34,269 bases of DNA from Spirochaetia bacterium (GTDB lineage: Bacteria; Spirochaetota; Spirochaetia; JABMQR01). The notes under the pieces are model-generated. The model was not told where the DNA came from, ran no database searches, and saw only the letters and a list, made by a program, of their open reading frames with translations. Positions within the stretch are counted from its first letter, which is position 1. The number at the start of each line of letters is the position of its first letter. Position numbers and translations under genes: made by a program. Of this stretch, positions 1 to 7,160 are shown in pieces. The stretch lies in the NCBI GenBank assembly GCA_021736525.1, contig JAIPFR010000007.1, positions 1 through 34,269 on the forward strand, given 5' to 3'.

Positions 1-77
1 GTAATAACAAGTACATTTATGCAGAGCTGATAAAGTAAGACCTTTGAAAATAAGAAATACCTCCGTATGCCGTCGTT

Positions 78-119
78 ATGGTCCTCACAGGCTTGACCAT
101 CGGGCGGGAATGCGATAAT
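78..119 (+). promoter_or_regulatory. Probable sigma70-type promoter of the aldolase gene
   Basis: TTGACC (93-98) is followed after 15 bp by GATAAT (114-119), which is preceded by TGC and so resembles an extended -10 element. An inverted repeat, ATGGTC (78-83) and GACCAT (95-100), overlaps the -35 box and could be an operator. The predicted start is near 126, giving a leader of about 40 nt. The spacer is slightly short. The rest of 1-165 shows no recognisable gene. Confidence 0.5.
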
Positions 120-165
120 TTCACACTAGAAAACAGATTATGGATTATATTACAAGAGGTATTTT

Positions 166-1158
166 ATGACATCCTACAAAGAACTGGGTCTAGTTAACAC
201 AACTGATATGTTTAAAAAAGCTATTGACGGCGGTTATGCAATACCTGCCTACAATTTTAACAACATGGAACAGCTGCAGGCTATTATACAAGCCTGCGTA
301 GAAACCAGATCCCCTGTAATTCTTCAGGTTTCCAAAGGAGCCCGGGATTACGCAAATATCAACCTGCTGAGAAATATGGCACGGGGAGCCGTAGAATATG
401 CCAAGGAATTGGGCTGCGAGATCCCCATCACTCTGCACCTTGACCATGGCGACAGTTTTGAGACCTGCAAAGAATGCATTGACAACGGCTTTTCTTCAGT
501 CATGATAGACGGATCCCATTTCCCGTACGATGAAAATGTCGCCCTTACCCGTAAGGTTGTGGAATACGCCCATGCCAGAAACGTTACTGTTGAGGGAGAA
601 CTCGGAGTACTTGCCGGCATCGAGGATGATGTAGTTGCTGAAAAATCTACCTATACCAAACCTGAGGAAGTAGAGGATTTTGTCGGGAAAACCGGTGTTG
701 ATTCATTAGCTATTTCAATAGGCACCAGTCATGGAGCCAATAAATTCAAGCCGGAGCAGTGCACAAGAAATGCTGACGGCGTGCTCATTCCGCCGCCTCT
801 CAGGTTTGACATCCTCGAAGAGATAGAAAAGCGGCTCCCCGGTTTTCCTATTGTACTACACGGTTCTTCGTCAGTTCCTGTTGAATATGTTACGAAAATC
901 CAGCAATACGGCGGATCGCTCAAAGACTCTGTCGGTATTCCGGAAGAGCAGCTTCGTAAAGCGGCCAAACTGGCTGTCTGCAAAATCAACATCGATTCTG
1001 ACGGACGTCTTGCCATGACAGCATCTATCAGGGAAACCATGGCAAACAAGCCGGGAGAATTCGATCCGAGAAAATATTTGGGACCGGCTCGCGAAACCCT
1101 TAAAGAAATGTATAAAAAGAAGAATATTGATGTTCTCGGTTCTTCCGGCAAGGCTTAA
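166..1158 (+). CDS. fba: Class II fructose-1,6-bisphosphate aldolase
   Basis: This is a cytoplasmic zinc-dependent aldolase that cleaves fructose-1,6-bisphosphate to glyceraldehyde-3-phosphate and dihydroxyacetone phosphate in glycolysis, and runs in reverse in gluconeogenesis. The 330-residue protein is a TIM barrel. Visible signatures are HLDHGDS near residue 93 (a metal-ligand His and the catalytic Asp region), VEGELG, the substrate loop SIGTSHGANKF, LHGSSSVP with another metal His, and KINIDSDGRLA. The start ATG has an AAGAGG ribosome-binding site 7 nt upstream. It is a single-gene unit with its own promoter and a terminator hairpin directly after the stop. The subtype resembles the longer class II aldolases. 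A role on tagatose bisphosphate cannot be excluded from sequence alone. Confidence 0.95.
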   Translation: MTSYKELGLVNTTDMFKKAIDGGYAIPAYNFNNMEQLQAIIQACVETRSPVILQVSKGARDYANINLLRNMARGAVEYAKELGCEIPITLHLDHGDSFETCKECIDNGFSSVMIDGSHFPYDENVALTRKVVEYAHARNVTVEGELGVLAGIEDDVVAEKSTYTKPEEVEDFVGKTGVDSLAISIGTSHGANKFKPEQCTRNADGVLIPPPLRFDILEEIEKRLPGFPIVLHGSSSVPVEYVTKIQQYGGSLKDSVGIPEEQLRKAAKLAVCKINIDSDGRLAMTASIRETMANKPGEFDPRKYLGPARETLKEMYKKKNIDVLGSSGKA

Positions 1159-1170
1159 ATTGATTTTTTC

Positions 1171-1193
1171 GGGGCTGTCACCGCAGCCCCTTT
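1171..1193 (+). terminator. Terminator hairpin after the aldolase gene
   Basis: A perfect 7-bp stem, GGGGCTG/CAGCCCC with a 6-nt loop, begins 12 nt after the aldolase stop and is followed by TTT. A run of six T precedes the stem. The downstream U-tract is short, so termination may be partial. Confidence 0.65.
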
Positions 1194-1307
1194 GACTCAT
1201 TGCATTCTTCGTGATATATTTTGCTGGTATGAAAATGCAGGGAACTAATTTCTGTATACCCAGTTTATAGTGGCGATGTTTTGGTAAAGGAAACAGTAGG
1301 AGGAAGA

Positions 1308-1841
1308 TTGGCTGCGAAAAAACAGAGAATCAACAATCAGATCAGAATACCTGAAGTACGTCTGATTGATGAGCTTGGTGAACAACGGGGGGTGGTACCT
1401 ACCCAGGAGGCATTGCGTATTGCCATGGAAGCTGGTCTTGACTTGGTGGAAGTTGCACCGAATGCAAATCCTCCTGTTTGCAAGATCCTTGATTTCGGCA
1501 AGTTTAAATATGAACAGGAAAAAAAACTGCGGGAAGCCCGCAAGAACCAGACGCAGATAAAGCTTAAAGAAATTCGCATGCAGCCGAAAATTGAAAAGCA
1601 CGATCTTGAATTCAAGACAAAACATATTACGGACTTCCTGGCTGAAGGAAACAAAGTTAAAGTAACAATACGGTTTCGCGGTCGAGAGCTTGCTCATACG
1701 GAACTCGGTCGAGCGGTGCTCGAAAGGGTGCTGGAAATGCTCACTGCCAATGAAGTCGGATATAATCTGGACCGAAGCCCGCTTATGGAAGGAAGGTTCA
1801 TGTCAATGATTATAAGTCCGGCAAAAAGTTCCAAAAAATAA
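1308..1841 (+). CDS. infC: Translation initiation factor IF-3
   Basis: IF-3 binds the 30S subunit, blocks premature joining of 50S and proofreads initiator tRNA and start-codon selection. The N-domain begins [14 protein letters not shown] and the C-domain carries [15 protein letters not shown] and RFRGRE, all typical. The ORF track starts at TTG 1281. A perfect AGGAGG (1298-1303) lies 4 nt before an in-frame TTG at 1308, giving M-A-A-K-K-Q-R-I-N, the usual IF-3 N-terminus, so I chose 1308 (177 aa). A non-AUG start is a known hallmark of infC, because IF-3 discriminates against such codons and so limits its own synthesis. It is the first gene of the conserved infC-rpmI-rplT operon. Confidence 0.95.
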   Translation: MAAKKQRINNQIRIPEVRLIDELGEQRGVVPTQEALRIAMEAGLDLVEVAPNANPPVCKILDFGKFKYEQEKKLREARKNQTQIKLKEIRMQPKIEKHDLEFKTKHITDFLAEGNKVKVTIRFRGRELAHTELGRAVLERVLEMLTANEVGYNLDRSPLMEGRFMSMIISPAKSSKK

Positions 1842-1899
1842 CCGGGTTTTACTTTTATTCAGAGCAAATCAACTGAAGAGAATCCTTTCATGGAGAGAT

Positions 1900-1980
1900 A
1901 CTCTATGGGGAAGTTATAGAGTCCGCAGTCTGCGGATATATTTAATGCAGTTCCAGGGGTAAATCTTGTTCCCTGAGAAC
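1900..1980 (+). promoter_or_regulatory. Structured infC-rpmI leader, candidate L20 translational operator
   Basis: The 156-nt gap between infC and rpmI holds three consecutive hairpins: ACTCTAT/ATAGAGT (1900-1906 and 1916-1922), TCCGCA/TGCGGA with a 3-nt loop (1922-1936), and GTTCCAGGG paired with CCCTG-A-GAAC (1950-1958 and 1971-1980, one bulged A). The last stem ends just before the rpmI ribosome-binding site AAAGGAAAGG (1983-1992). In E. coli, ribosomal protein L20 represses rpmI-rplT by binding an RNA structure at this same position. The structure is seen in the sequence; L20 binding is inferred. Confidence 0.55.
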
Positions 1981-1997
1981 GCAAAGGAAAGGTATTT

Positions 1998-2198
1998 ATG
2001 CCAAAAATGAAAACAAGAAAAGCTGCCGCAAAGAGGTACAAGGTAACCAGTTCCGGGAAAGTCCTGTACAAAAAGCAAGGCACACGGCACATTCTCACCA
2101 AGAAGAGCTCGAAAAGGAAGCGGAGTCTTCGTCACTCGGATGTTTTAAGTGATCCTGAAACAAAAAAAGTGAAGAAACTGCTTCCATACAAGTTCTAA
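1998..2198 (+). CDS. rpmI: 50S ribosomal protein L35
   Basis: This is a 66-residue basic protein of the large ribosomal subunit. [17 protein letters not shown] at the N-terminus and the basic middle [15 protein letters not shown] are diagnostic, and the length is normal for the family. The start ATG follows the purine-rich AAAGGAAAGG. It lies between infC and rplT and is preceded by three hairpins that could couple its translation to the level of free L20. Confidence 0.97.
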   Translation: MPKMKTRKAAAKRYKVTSSGKVLYKKQGTRHILTKKSSKRKRSLRHSDVLSDPETKKVKKLLPYKF

Positions 2199-2216
2199 GA
2201 GGAGAGGAGATCAACC

Positions 2217-2576
2217 ATGCCAAGAGCAGTAGATGGTACTAGAAGAAAAGATAGACGAAAGAAAATCCTTCAGGATGCTAAAGGATTTTATGGAAGACGA
2301 AGCACCAATTTCAGAACGGCAAAAGATGCTGTAACAAAAGCCGGTCAATATGCCTACCGGGACAGGAAGAGAAAGAAAAGAGACTTTCGCAGATTATGGA
2401 TAACAAGAATCTCTGCTGCAGTGCAGTCAGAGGGTCTGAACTATTCTCAATTTATGCATGGTTTAAAACTAGCCAATATTGAAGTCAACAGAAAAGCACT
2501 CTCTAATATGGCGATAGAAGACAAGCAGTCTTTCTCTGTTCTTGTTGCTCAGGCAAAAAAAGTATTAGAGGTATAA
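2217..2576 (+). CDS. rplT: 50S ribosomal protein L20
   Basis: L20 is an early 23S rRNA-binding assembly protein of the 50S subunit, and in several bacteria it is also the autogenous repressor of its own operon. The 119-residue sequence has the typical basic N-terminal arm ([18 protein letters not shown]), then [29 protein letters not shown] and the C-terminal globular part with [19 protein letters not shown]. The start is preceded by AGGAGAGGAG. It lies 18 nt after rpmI and only 1 nt before the next gene, so co-transcription is expected. Confidence 0.97.
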   Translation: MPRAVDGTRRKDRRKKILQDAKGFYGRRSTNFRTAKDAVTKAGQYAYRDRKRKKRDFRRLWITRISAAVQSEGLNYSQFMHGLKLANIEVNRKALSNMAIEDKQSFSVLVAQAKKVLEV

Positions 2577-2577
2577 T

Positions 2578-2976
2578 ATGCTGACTTTAGATAAGGTTCA
2601 GCTCCTTGAAGAACGAATAAAAAAAGCTGTAACTCTTATCCACAAGCTTCGCGAAGAAAATGCCGCTCTGCGGGATGAGTTGGAAATGCTGAAAATGCAC
2701 AACGACGAGCTTAAAGATTTTGCCAAGAGCCTTGGCAACGACACTCAGCTTATCGAAAAAACTATTTCAACCGCCCTCACCAGTCTTGAAGAAGTTGGTG
2801 AGGGTTTTCAGGCAGCTATAGAACCTGCTGATTCAGCCGAAATGGATTATGCTGAAGCTGATGTCTTCGCATCCCAGGATGGTGCAGTAATCGAGGATCT
2901 GGAATTACCGAAAGATGACCCTAATGATGATATTATCATCAATCTGGGCTTGGACGAGGATATCCCCCTCTATTAG
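2578..2976 (+). CDS. Coiled-coil protein, ZapB-like (cell division associated)
   Basis: A 132-residue soluble protein. The first about 70 residues form a strongly predicted coiled coil with heptad leucines (LLEERIKKAVTLIHKLREENAALRDELEMLK). The C-terminal half is acidic and probably disordered. The N-terminus resembles ZapB, a small coiled-coil protein that binds the FtsZ ring through ZapA, but it is longer than E. coli ZapB (about 80 aa). It follows rplT by 1 nt with its ribosome-binding site inside the rplT end, and it directly precedes a ZapA-family gene, which supports a division role. Short coiled coils resemble one another easily, so the family call is tentative. Confidence 0.55.
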   Translation: MLTLDKVQLLEERIKKAVTLIHKLREENAALRDELEMLKMHNDELKDFAKSLGNDTQLIEKTISTALTSLEEVGEGFQAAIEPADSAEMDYAEADVFASQDGAVIEDLELPKDDPNDDIIINLGLDEDIPLY

Positions 2977-2999
2977 CCGCAGTTATGGGAGAAACATGC

Positions 3000-3305
3000 A
3001 TGGATAGTCATGTAGTCAGGGTAACCGTTTTAGGGAACAAGCTGTCAGTTCGTACTGATGCACCCCCTGAACAACTTTCCGCTACAATATCGTTTATAGA
3101 GGAGAAGGCTGAATTACTGAAAACTGCTTCCATTGCAGCAGATCCGTTAAAACTCAGCATTCTCCTGAATATCATCCTAGCAGATGAACTTATTAAAGCC
3201 AACAAAGAATTGGTTAAGATCAAGCAGACTGAATTTTCTGAGCTGGAAAAAGCTGACAAGCTGGCATCCGATTTGATCGAATTGATATCACATGAAATCG
3301 AATAG
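3000..3305 (+). CDS. zapA: ZapA-family cell division protein
   Basis: ZapA bundles FtsZ filaments at mid-cell. The protein has the usual layout: a short beta-rich N-terminus (VRVTVLGNKLSVRTDAPPE), a helical segment, and a C-terminal coiled coil (LLNIILADELIKANKELVKIKQ). The ORF track starts at ATG 2985, but GGGAGAA (2987-2993) is placed correctly for the in-frame ATG at 3000, giving MDSHVVRVTVLG (101 aa). The N-terminal VRVTVLG-type strand is what ZapA proteins normally start with. It lies 23 nt after the ZapB-like gene, and the 6S RNA begins right at its stop codon, an arrangement known from other bacteria. Confidence 0.8.
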   Translation: MDSHVVRVTVLGNKLSVRTDAPPEQLSATISFIEEKAELLKTASIAADPLKLSILLNIILADELIKANKELVKIKQTEFSELEKADKLASDLIELISHEIE

Positions 3306-3513
3306 CCGCATTCTGATTGATCACTGAAGATTACAAGTTCCTGCGGTGTGCGGGCGAAACACAAATCTCTTGGGTCAACTATTATAAAAGGGACTTCAAC
3401 GTTTTCCTGTTGAATTGATCCATGTACTTGGAACAGGATGCAGGTTACAGAAGACCCACTTGAACCTATGAAGTTCAAGAGATTACGTTTCAATCGGCAT
3501 CGCGGGTTTTTTT
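3306..3513 (+). ncRNA. ssrS: 6S RNA (RNA polymerase-binding regulatory RNA)
   Basis: 6S RNA mimics an open promoter and sequesters housekeeping RNA polymerase. The fold is visible here. A long closing stem pairs CCGCATTCTGATTG (3306-3319) with CAATCGGCATCGCGG (3491-3505), with one bulge and one mismatch. A central bubble follows, whose 3' side carries the small hairpin CTTGAAC-CTATGAA-GTTCAAG (3459-3479). A terminal arm opens with TGGGTC/GACCCA (3371-3376, 3453-3458) and ends in TCCTGTT/AACAGGA (3405-3411, 3432-3438). The 3' bubble hairpin and the following GATTACG closely match the E. coli 6S segment CTTGAACC...GTTCAAGGGTTACAG. Seven T (3507-3513) follow the closing stem as a terminator. It starts directly after the zapA stop codon. 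The exact ends are estimated. Confidence 0.88.
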
Positions 3514-3589
3514 CCTATATTGAGAAAACTTAATGAATGCTTACATTTTTTAAAGTTGCCTCAATATTCTTCGGTTTCCAAGTTGCCCG

Positions 3590-3599
3590 CCCCCCCCCC
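3590..3599 (+). repeat. Run of ten C upstream of the TPR gene
   Basis: An uninterrupted C10 run lies 5 nt before the AGAGAGG ribosome-binding site of the TPR gene. Runs this long are prone to replication slippage. It would be coding only if translation began at ATG 3537. Confidence 0.9.
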
Positions 3600-3617
3600 G
3601 ACGAGAGAGGTAATGCA

Positions 3618-4742
3618 ATGAACATTAAAGACAACCCTGAAATTCCTGAGCAGCTGAAAAACATTCTGTATATTTCCCTTCCTGAAGGAACTGGACGAAA
3701 AATTGATGATTTTATTATTGATGAAAATCATCTGATACCAGTTGAAATACCGAAAGGAGAGTCAGAACTCGATTTGACTAATCTCTCCTGGGAAATGATT
3801 GTATCAGCCATGCTCAGGATTTTTGCCTATAAACCGGACCATAGTGATATCGAATACTACCGAAAATTTATTCATGCTGTGCAGCCCGACATTATTCCGG
3901 AATTGACAAAAACTGGAGTTATTAAAGCAGAAAACAAAGATTTTCTATTAGCAGAAGAAATATTTCTCGCTTTGAATCATTTTGCCCCTGAAGAACCTTT
4001 CACATTTCTCAACCTTGCATTTCTCTACGAAGAGATGGCGGAAATCGCGAGGAAAACTGGCAGCAAGCTAAAAGAAAACTATTTAAGCAAGGCCTTTGAA
4101 ACCTACACTGCAGGTTTAGAGGTTCATCCTGATCATCCGGATATGCACTTTTATTCAGGGTATTTTTATCTTAAAAACCAGAATCCTTCAAAAACCCGCG
4201 AACATTTTGAGTTTTTCCTGGGTTTGGCCCCAGAAGATGAAAGAAGCAGTGAAATCCGGGAAATTACTGAGCGGATCAGCATGCAGAGTCAGGATGACCA
4301 GCTGTTTACTGAAGCTTTCGATCTCATAATGCTCGAAAATGAGCCAGAAGCTATAACTCGCATAGATCAGTTCCTTCAAAGGAATCCCCATGTCTGGAAT
4401 GCCTGGTTTCTCAAGGGATGGGCGCACAGGAGACTGGGAGAGTATTCAAAAGGAAAATATGCTCTGGAAAAAAGTCTTGAGCTGGAGAAGTATACTACCG
4501 ATATTTTTAATGAACTGGCTATTTGCTGTATGGAAACTGGATTCTTGACTCAAGCGTATAATCATTTAAAGGAAGCACTGGCAATAGAACCGGAAAACAC
4601 GAAAATCATATCAAACTTTGGGGTACTTGAGCTGAAAAAAGGCAATCCTGATGAGGCTCTCCGCTTTTTTCTGATAGTTCAGGAACTTGATCCTGATGAT
4701 GCAATAGCTGCGGACTATATTTCCAAGCTTTCAGAGGCCTGA
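3618..4742 (+). CDS. Tetratricopeptide-repeat protein
   Basis: A 374-residue soluble protein with no signal peptide. The N-terminal about 110 residues are unrecognised. From roughly residue 140 onward there are about five TPR units, seen as repeated helix pairs with the W/Y-G-A-P pattern: HFYSGYFYLKNQNPSKTREHFEFFL, AWFLKGWAHRRLGEYSKGKYALEKSLEL, ELAICCMETGFLTQAYNHLKEALAIEPEN, SNFGVLELKKGNPDEALRFFL. TPRs are protein-protein scaffolds, and the partner is unknown. The ORF track start is ATG 3537, but AGAGAGG (3604-3610) sits 7 nt before the in-frame ATG 3618, and upstream translation would cross the C10 run and read RPPPDERG. I therefore chose 3618. It lies 3 nt upstream of tsaE, so it is probably co-transcribed with tsaEB. 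Confidence 0.8.
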   Translation: MNIKDNPEIPEQLKNILYISLPEGTGRKIDDFIIDENHLIPVEIPKGESELDLTNLSWEMIVSAMLRIFAYKPDHSDIEYYRKFIHAVQPDIIPELTKTGVIKAENKDFLLAEEIFLALNHFAPEEPFTFLNLAFLYEEMAEIARKTGSKLKENYLSKAFETYTAGLEVHPDHPDMHFYSGYFYLKNQNPSKTREHFEFFLGLAPEDERSSEIREITERISMQSQDDQLFTEAFDLIMLENEPEAITRIDQFLQRNPHVWNAWFLKGWAHRRLGEYSKGKYALEKSLELEKYTTDIFNELAICCMETGFLTQAYNHLKEALAIEPENTKIISNFGVLELKKGNPDEALRFFLIVQELDPDDAIAADYISKLSEA

Positions 4743-4745
4743 CTC

Positions 4746-5180
4746 ATGTCCACCGATTTGCTGAGCTTGATTTCACATAGTGAGCAGCAGACCCTCGAGG
4801 TTGGGAAGAGAATTGGAGAACTCTGTCAGAAAGGAACCATAATTTCGATGAGGGGTCCGTTGGGATCGGGTAAAACGATACTTGCTAAGGGCATAGCTCT
4901 TTCCCTGGGAATAACGGAACCAGTCACCAGCCCGACTTTTACTATAATTCAGGAGTACAACGGAAATTATCCTCTGTTTCATATAGACTTATACCGTCTC
5001 GATAATCCGGAGGAATTTGAGCTGCTCGGTGGTGAAGAACTGCTTTATAATCAGGCAGTTACGATTATTGAATGGAGTGAAATTATTGACAGCCTGCTTC
5101 CTGATTCAACCATATCAATCGATATTTCAATAGAAAAAAATCAGGATCGTATCATAGAAATTCGGGGAGCCTCACTATGA
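4746..5180 (+). CDS. tsaE: tRNA t6A biosynthesis ATPase TsaE
   Basis: TsaE is the small P-loop ATPase that works with TsaB and TsaD in transferring threonylcarbamoyl to A37 of ANN-decoding tRNAs. The 144-residue protein has the Walker A GPLGSGKT near residue 38, the switch-like SPTFTIIQEY, and the family hallmark HIDLYRL, followed by IEWSE. Its length is typical. The start ATG lies 3 nt after the TPR gene stop with GAGG upstream. The last 4 nt overlap the start of tsaB (ATGA), which indicates translational coupling. Confidence 0.95.
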   Translation: MSTDLLSLISHSEQQTLEVGKRIGELCQKGTIISMRGPLGSGKTILAKGIALSLGITEPVTSPTFTIIQEYNGNYPLFHIDLYRLDNPEEFELLGGEELLYNQAVTIIEWSEIIDSLLPDSTISIDISIEKNQDRIIEIRGASL

Positions 5181-5854
5181 ACATTCTTGCTTTAGACACT
5201 TCCGGTACTATGCTGGATATCGCATTAGAGGCTCGAGGGAAACTCTATTCCCGTTATCGCCAGATCGGGCTGCAGCACTCTGAGCATATCATGCCCGCTG
5301 TCATTGAACTCTGCACCGAAGCATCAATTACTATTAAGCAGCTTGAACTGTTGGTAGTTACCCGTGGTCCTGGTTCATTTACCGGCCTGCGGATAGGAAT
5401 GGCAGCCGCAAAGGGGTTGGCTTTTGGTTTGCAGATACCGCTCGTCTCGGTTCCAACTCTCGATGCTCTTGCTGCAGCCGCGGGCCTTGCCTATGGTAAT
5501 CATAATGAAGAACAAAGAGTTACTGTTCCGGTAATTGATGCCAGAAAACAGCGTTATTACGCAGCTTTATATAAATCCGGCAATCGAGTAAGTGAATATC
5601 TTGATATATCTCCGGAAGATTTACTTAACAACTATCTGATTCACTGCAACGATATACTTCTTGCAGGACCAGACAGCGAACGGTTTCTTATGCTCCTTCA
5701 GGAAACGGGGCTTCCGACTGATTCCCCAGTTATTTCAGCTGCAGGTTCTATACCTGCAGCTCCATTTCTCATAGAAGCTGGTTTACGGCAGTTTGAAACT
5801 AACGGGAGTGACAGTGCTGATCAGGGCCCACTCTATATCAGAAACAGCACATAG
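5177..5854 (+). CDS. tsaB: tRNA t6A biosynthesis protein TsaB
   Basis: TsaB is the inactive paralogue and dimer partner of TsaD in the t6A complex. The 225-residue sequence starts MNILALDTSG (the ASKHA-fold phosphate-1 region), with QHSEHIMPAV near residue 37 and the hallmark TRGPGSFTGLRIGMAAAKGLA around 63-84. It lacks the metal-binding pair of histidines of TsaD, which fits TsaB. It overlaps tsaE by 4 nt. tsaD is not in the window. About 180 nt of AT-rich sequence separate it from trxB, and I saw no clear terminator there. Confidence 0.93.
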   Translation: MNILALDTSGTMLDIALEARGKLYSRYRQIGLQHSEHIMPAVIELCTEASITIKQLELLVVTRGPGSFTGLRIGMAAAKGLAFGLQIPLVSVPTLDALAAAAGLAYGNHNEEQRVTVPVIDARKQRYYAALYKSGNRVSEYLDISPEDLLNNYLIHCNDILLAGPDSERFLMLLQETGLPTDSPVISAAGSIPAAPFLIEAGLRQFETNGSDSADQGPLYIRNST

Positions 5855-6034
5855 CTCCACCCCTTTTCTATACATTACCATTTTTGTAAGTTTTCGGGCT
5901 TTTCCTGTTGTTTTCACTTTACTTTTTACCTGTTTTTTACGATATATATAGGTATACAAATGAGAAAAAATTGCTGAAAATCTTTGATTATTACAATTAC
6001 CTCAATTTTTCTGAATTATCATGGAGGATGGACT

Positions 6035-6982
6035 ATGAGCTTGGAAACACTTGATGCTGAAATTATCGTGGTTGGCGGTGGCGCAGCGGGCTTGACCGCT
6101 GCTCAATATGGTGCGCGAGCTAATCTGAAAACACTACTCATAGAGGAAATGGCCCCCGGTGGACAAGCCCTTATCATAGATGACCTGGAAAACTACCCTG
6201 GTTTTCCGGAAAAAATATCAGGTTTTGACTTCACTCAGCGCTTTACCCAGCAAGCTTTGAATTTCGGGGCAGAAATAACCAATGCAACGGTAAATTCCAT
6301 AAAAAAGGAAGGGAATGTATTTGTGCTCGACACAACCAAAGGTGAAAAAAAAGCTTTTGCCGTCATTCTTGCTACCGGTGCAAAACACAGGAAGCTTGGC
6401 GTTCCAGGGGAAGAAACCTATTCCGGTAAAGGGGTCTCTTATTGTGCTACGTGTGACGGTCCTTTTTTTCGCGGAAAGAAAATGCTTGTCGTAGGCGGCG
6501 GTGATGCAGCTTGTGATGAAGCGCTTTTTCTTTCTAAACTAAGTGACAACATAGTAATGGTTCATCGACGAGACCGCTTCCGAGCTCAAAAGGCTTTAGC
6601 CGGACGCGTTCTGGATAATAAGCGAATTGATGTGCGGTTTAACCATGAAGTAGTGGAAATTGGCGGAGACGGAAAAAAAGTAACCAGTGTCAAACTGCTT
6701 AATAATGCAGATAATTCGCAATATGAAGAAGATTTTGCTGCGGTTTTTATTTTTGTCGGCTCATTACCCCAAACAGCTTTAGCCGAAAATCTGGAAAAGG
6801 ATGAAGCCGGCTATTTGATTACCGATCAGGAAATGAGAACCTCGCTGCCAGGATTTTATGTAGTTGGGGATGTGCGGGCTACTCCCTTCCGCCAGCTGAT
6901 TGTAGCTGCTGGAGAAGGAGCCGTTGCCAGTCATAGTGCAGCCCAGTACATCGATGCACTTGAAGGCAACTCCTACGATTAA
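6035..6982 (+). CDS. trxB: Thioredoxin reductase
   Basis: A cytoplasmic FAD/NADPH enzyme that reduces thioredoxin. The protein (315 aa, usual length) has an N-terminal FAD motif VVGGGAAGLTAAQYGARA, the redox-active CATC in SYCATCDGP, the NADPH motif VVGGGDAACDEALFLS followed by HRRDRFRAQK, and the C-terminal FAD contact VVGDVRATPFRQLIVAAGEGAVAS. The ORF track starts at 5984. GGAGG (6023-6027) points to ATG 6035, giving MSLETLDAEIIVVGGGAAG. It is a single gene, with an inverted repeat 13 nt after its stop. Confidence 0.95.
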   Translation: MSLETLDAEIIVVGGGAAGLTAAQYGARANLKTLLIEEMAPGGQALIIDDLENYPGFPEKISGFDFTQRFTQQALNFGAEITNATVNSIKKEGNVFVLDTTKGEKKAFAVILATGAKHRKLGVPGEETYSGKGVSYCATCDGPFFRGKKMLVVGGGDAACDEALFLSKLSDNIVMVHRRDRFRAQKALAGRVLDNKRIDVRFNHEVVEIGGDGKKVTSVKLLNNADNSQYEEDFAAVFIFVGSLPQTALAENLEKDEAGYLITDQEMRTSLPGFYVVGDVRATPFRQLIVAAGEGAVASHSAAQYIDALEGNSYD

Positions 6983-6994
6983 CATACTCCTCAA

Positions 6995-7038
6995 TCCGGC
7001 ATCAAAGATATGGTATATAATCTGTTTTTGATGCCGGA
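6995..7038. repeat. 12-bp perfect inverted repeat between trxB and glgA
   Basis: TCCGGCATCAAA (6995-7006) and TTTGATGCCGGA (7027-7038) are perfect arms separated by 20 nt. It starts 13 nt after the trxB stop, and no T-run follows the 3' arm. It could be a U-less terminator, an mRNA-stabilising hairpin or a protein-binding palindrome; the sequence does not decide. Confidence 0.8.
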
Positions 7039-7125
7039 ATACTATCCTGCCTGAATAACAACCAACTGGCAATTTCGTTTCTTGTCTTTATCTGTCAAAT
7101 ACTCTTAATTAGATTCTATAATTGA

Positions 7126-7154
7126 TTGACGGATTATTGTTTACATGGTCTAAT
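7126..7154 (+). promoter_or_regulatory. Strong extended -10 promoter of glgA, leaderless geometry
   Basis: TTGACG (7126-7131), a 17-bp spacer and TCTAAT (7149-7154) preceded by TGG make a near-consensus sigma70-type promoter with an extended -10. The expected start, about 7 nt after the -10, coincides with the glgA ATG at 7161. Confidence 0.75.
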
Positions 7155-7160
7155 TTAGAT

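Noticed and set aside
3008-3493. 161-aa minus-strand ORF across zapA and the 6S RNA
   Set aside because: It lies antisense to zapA and the structured 6S RNA, lacks a ribosome-binding site and resembles no protein; the RNA explains the sequence.
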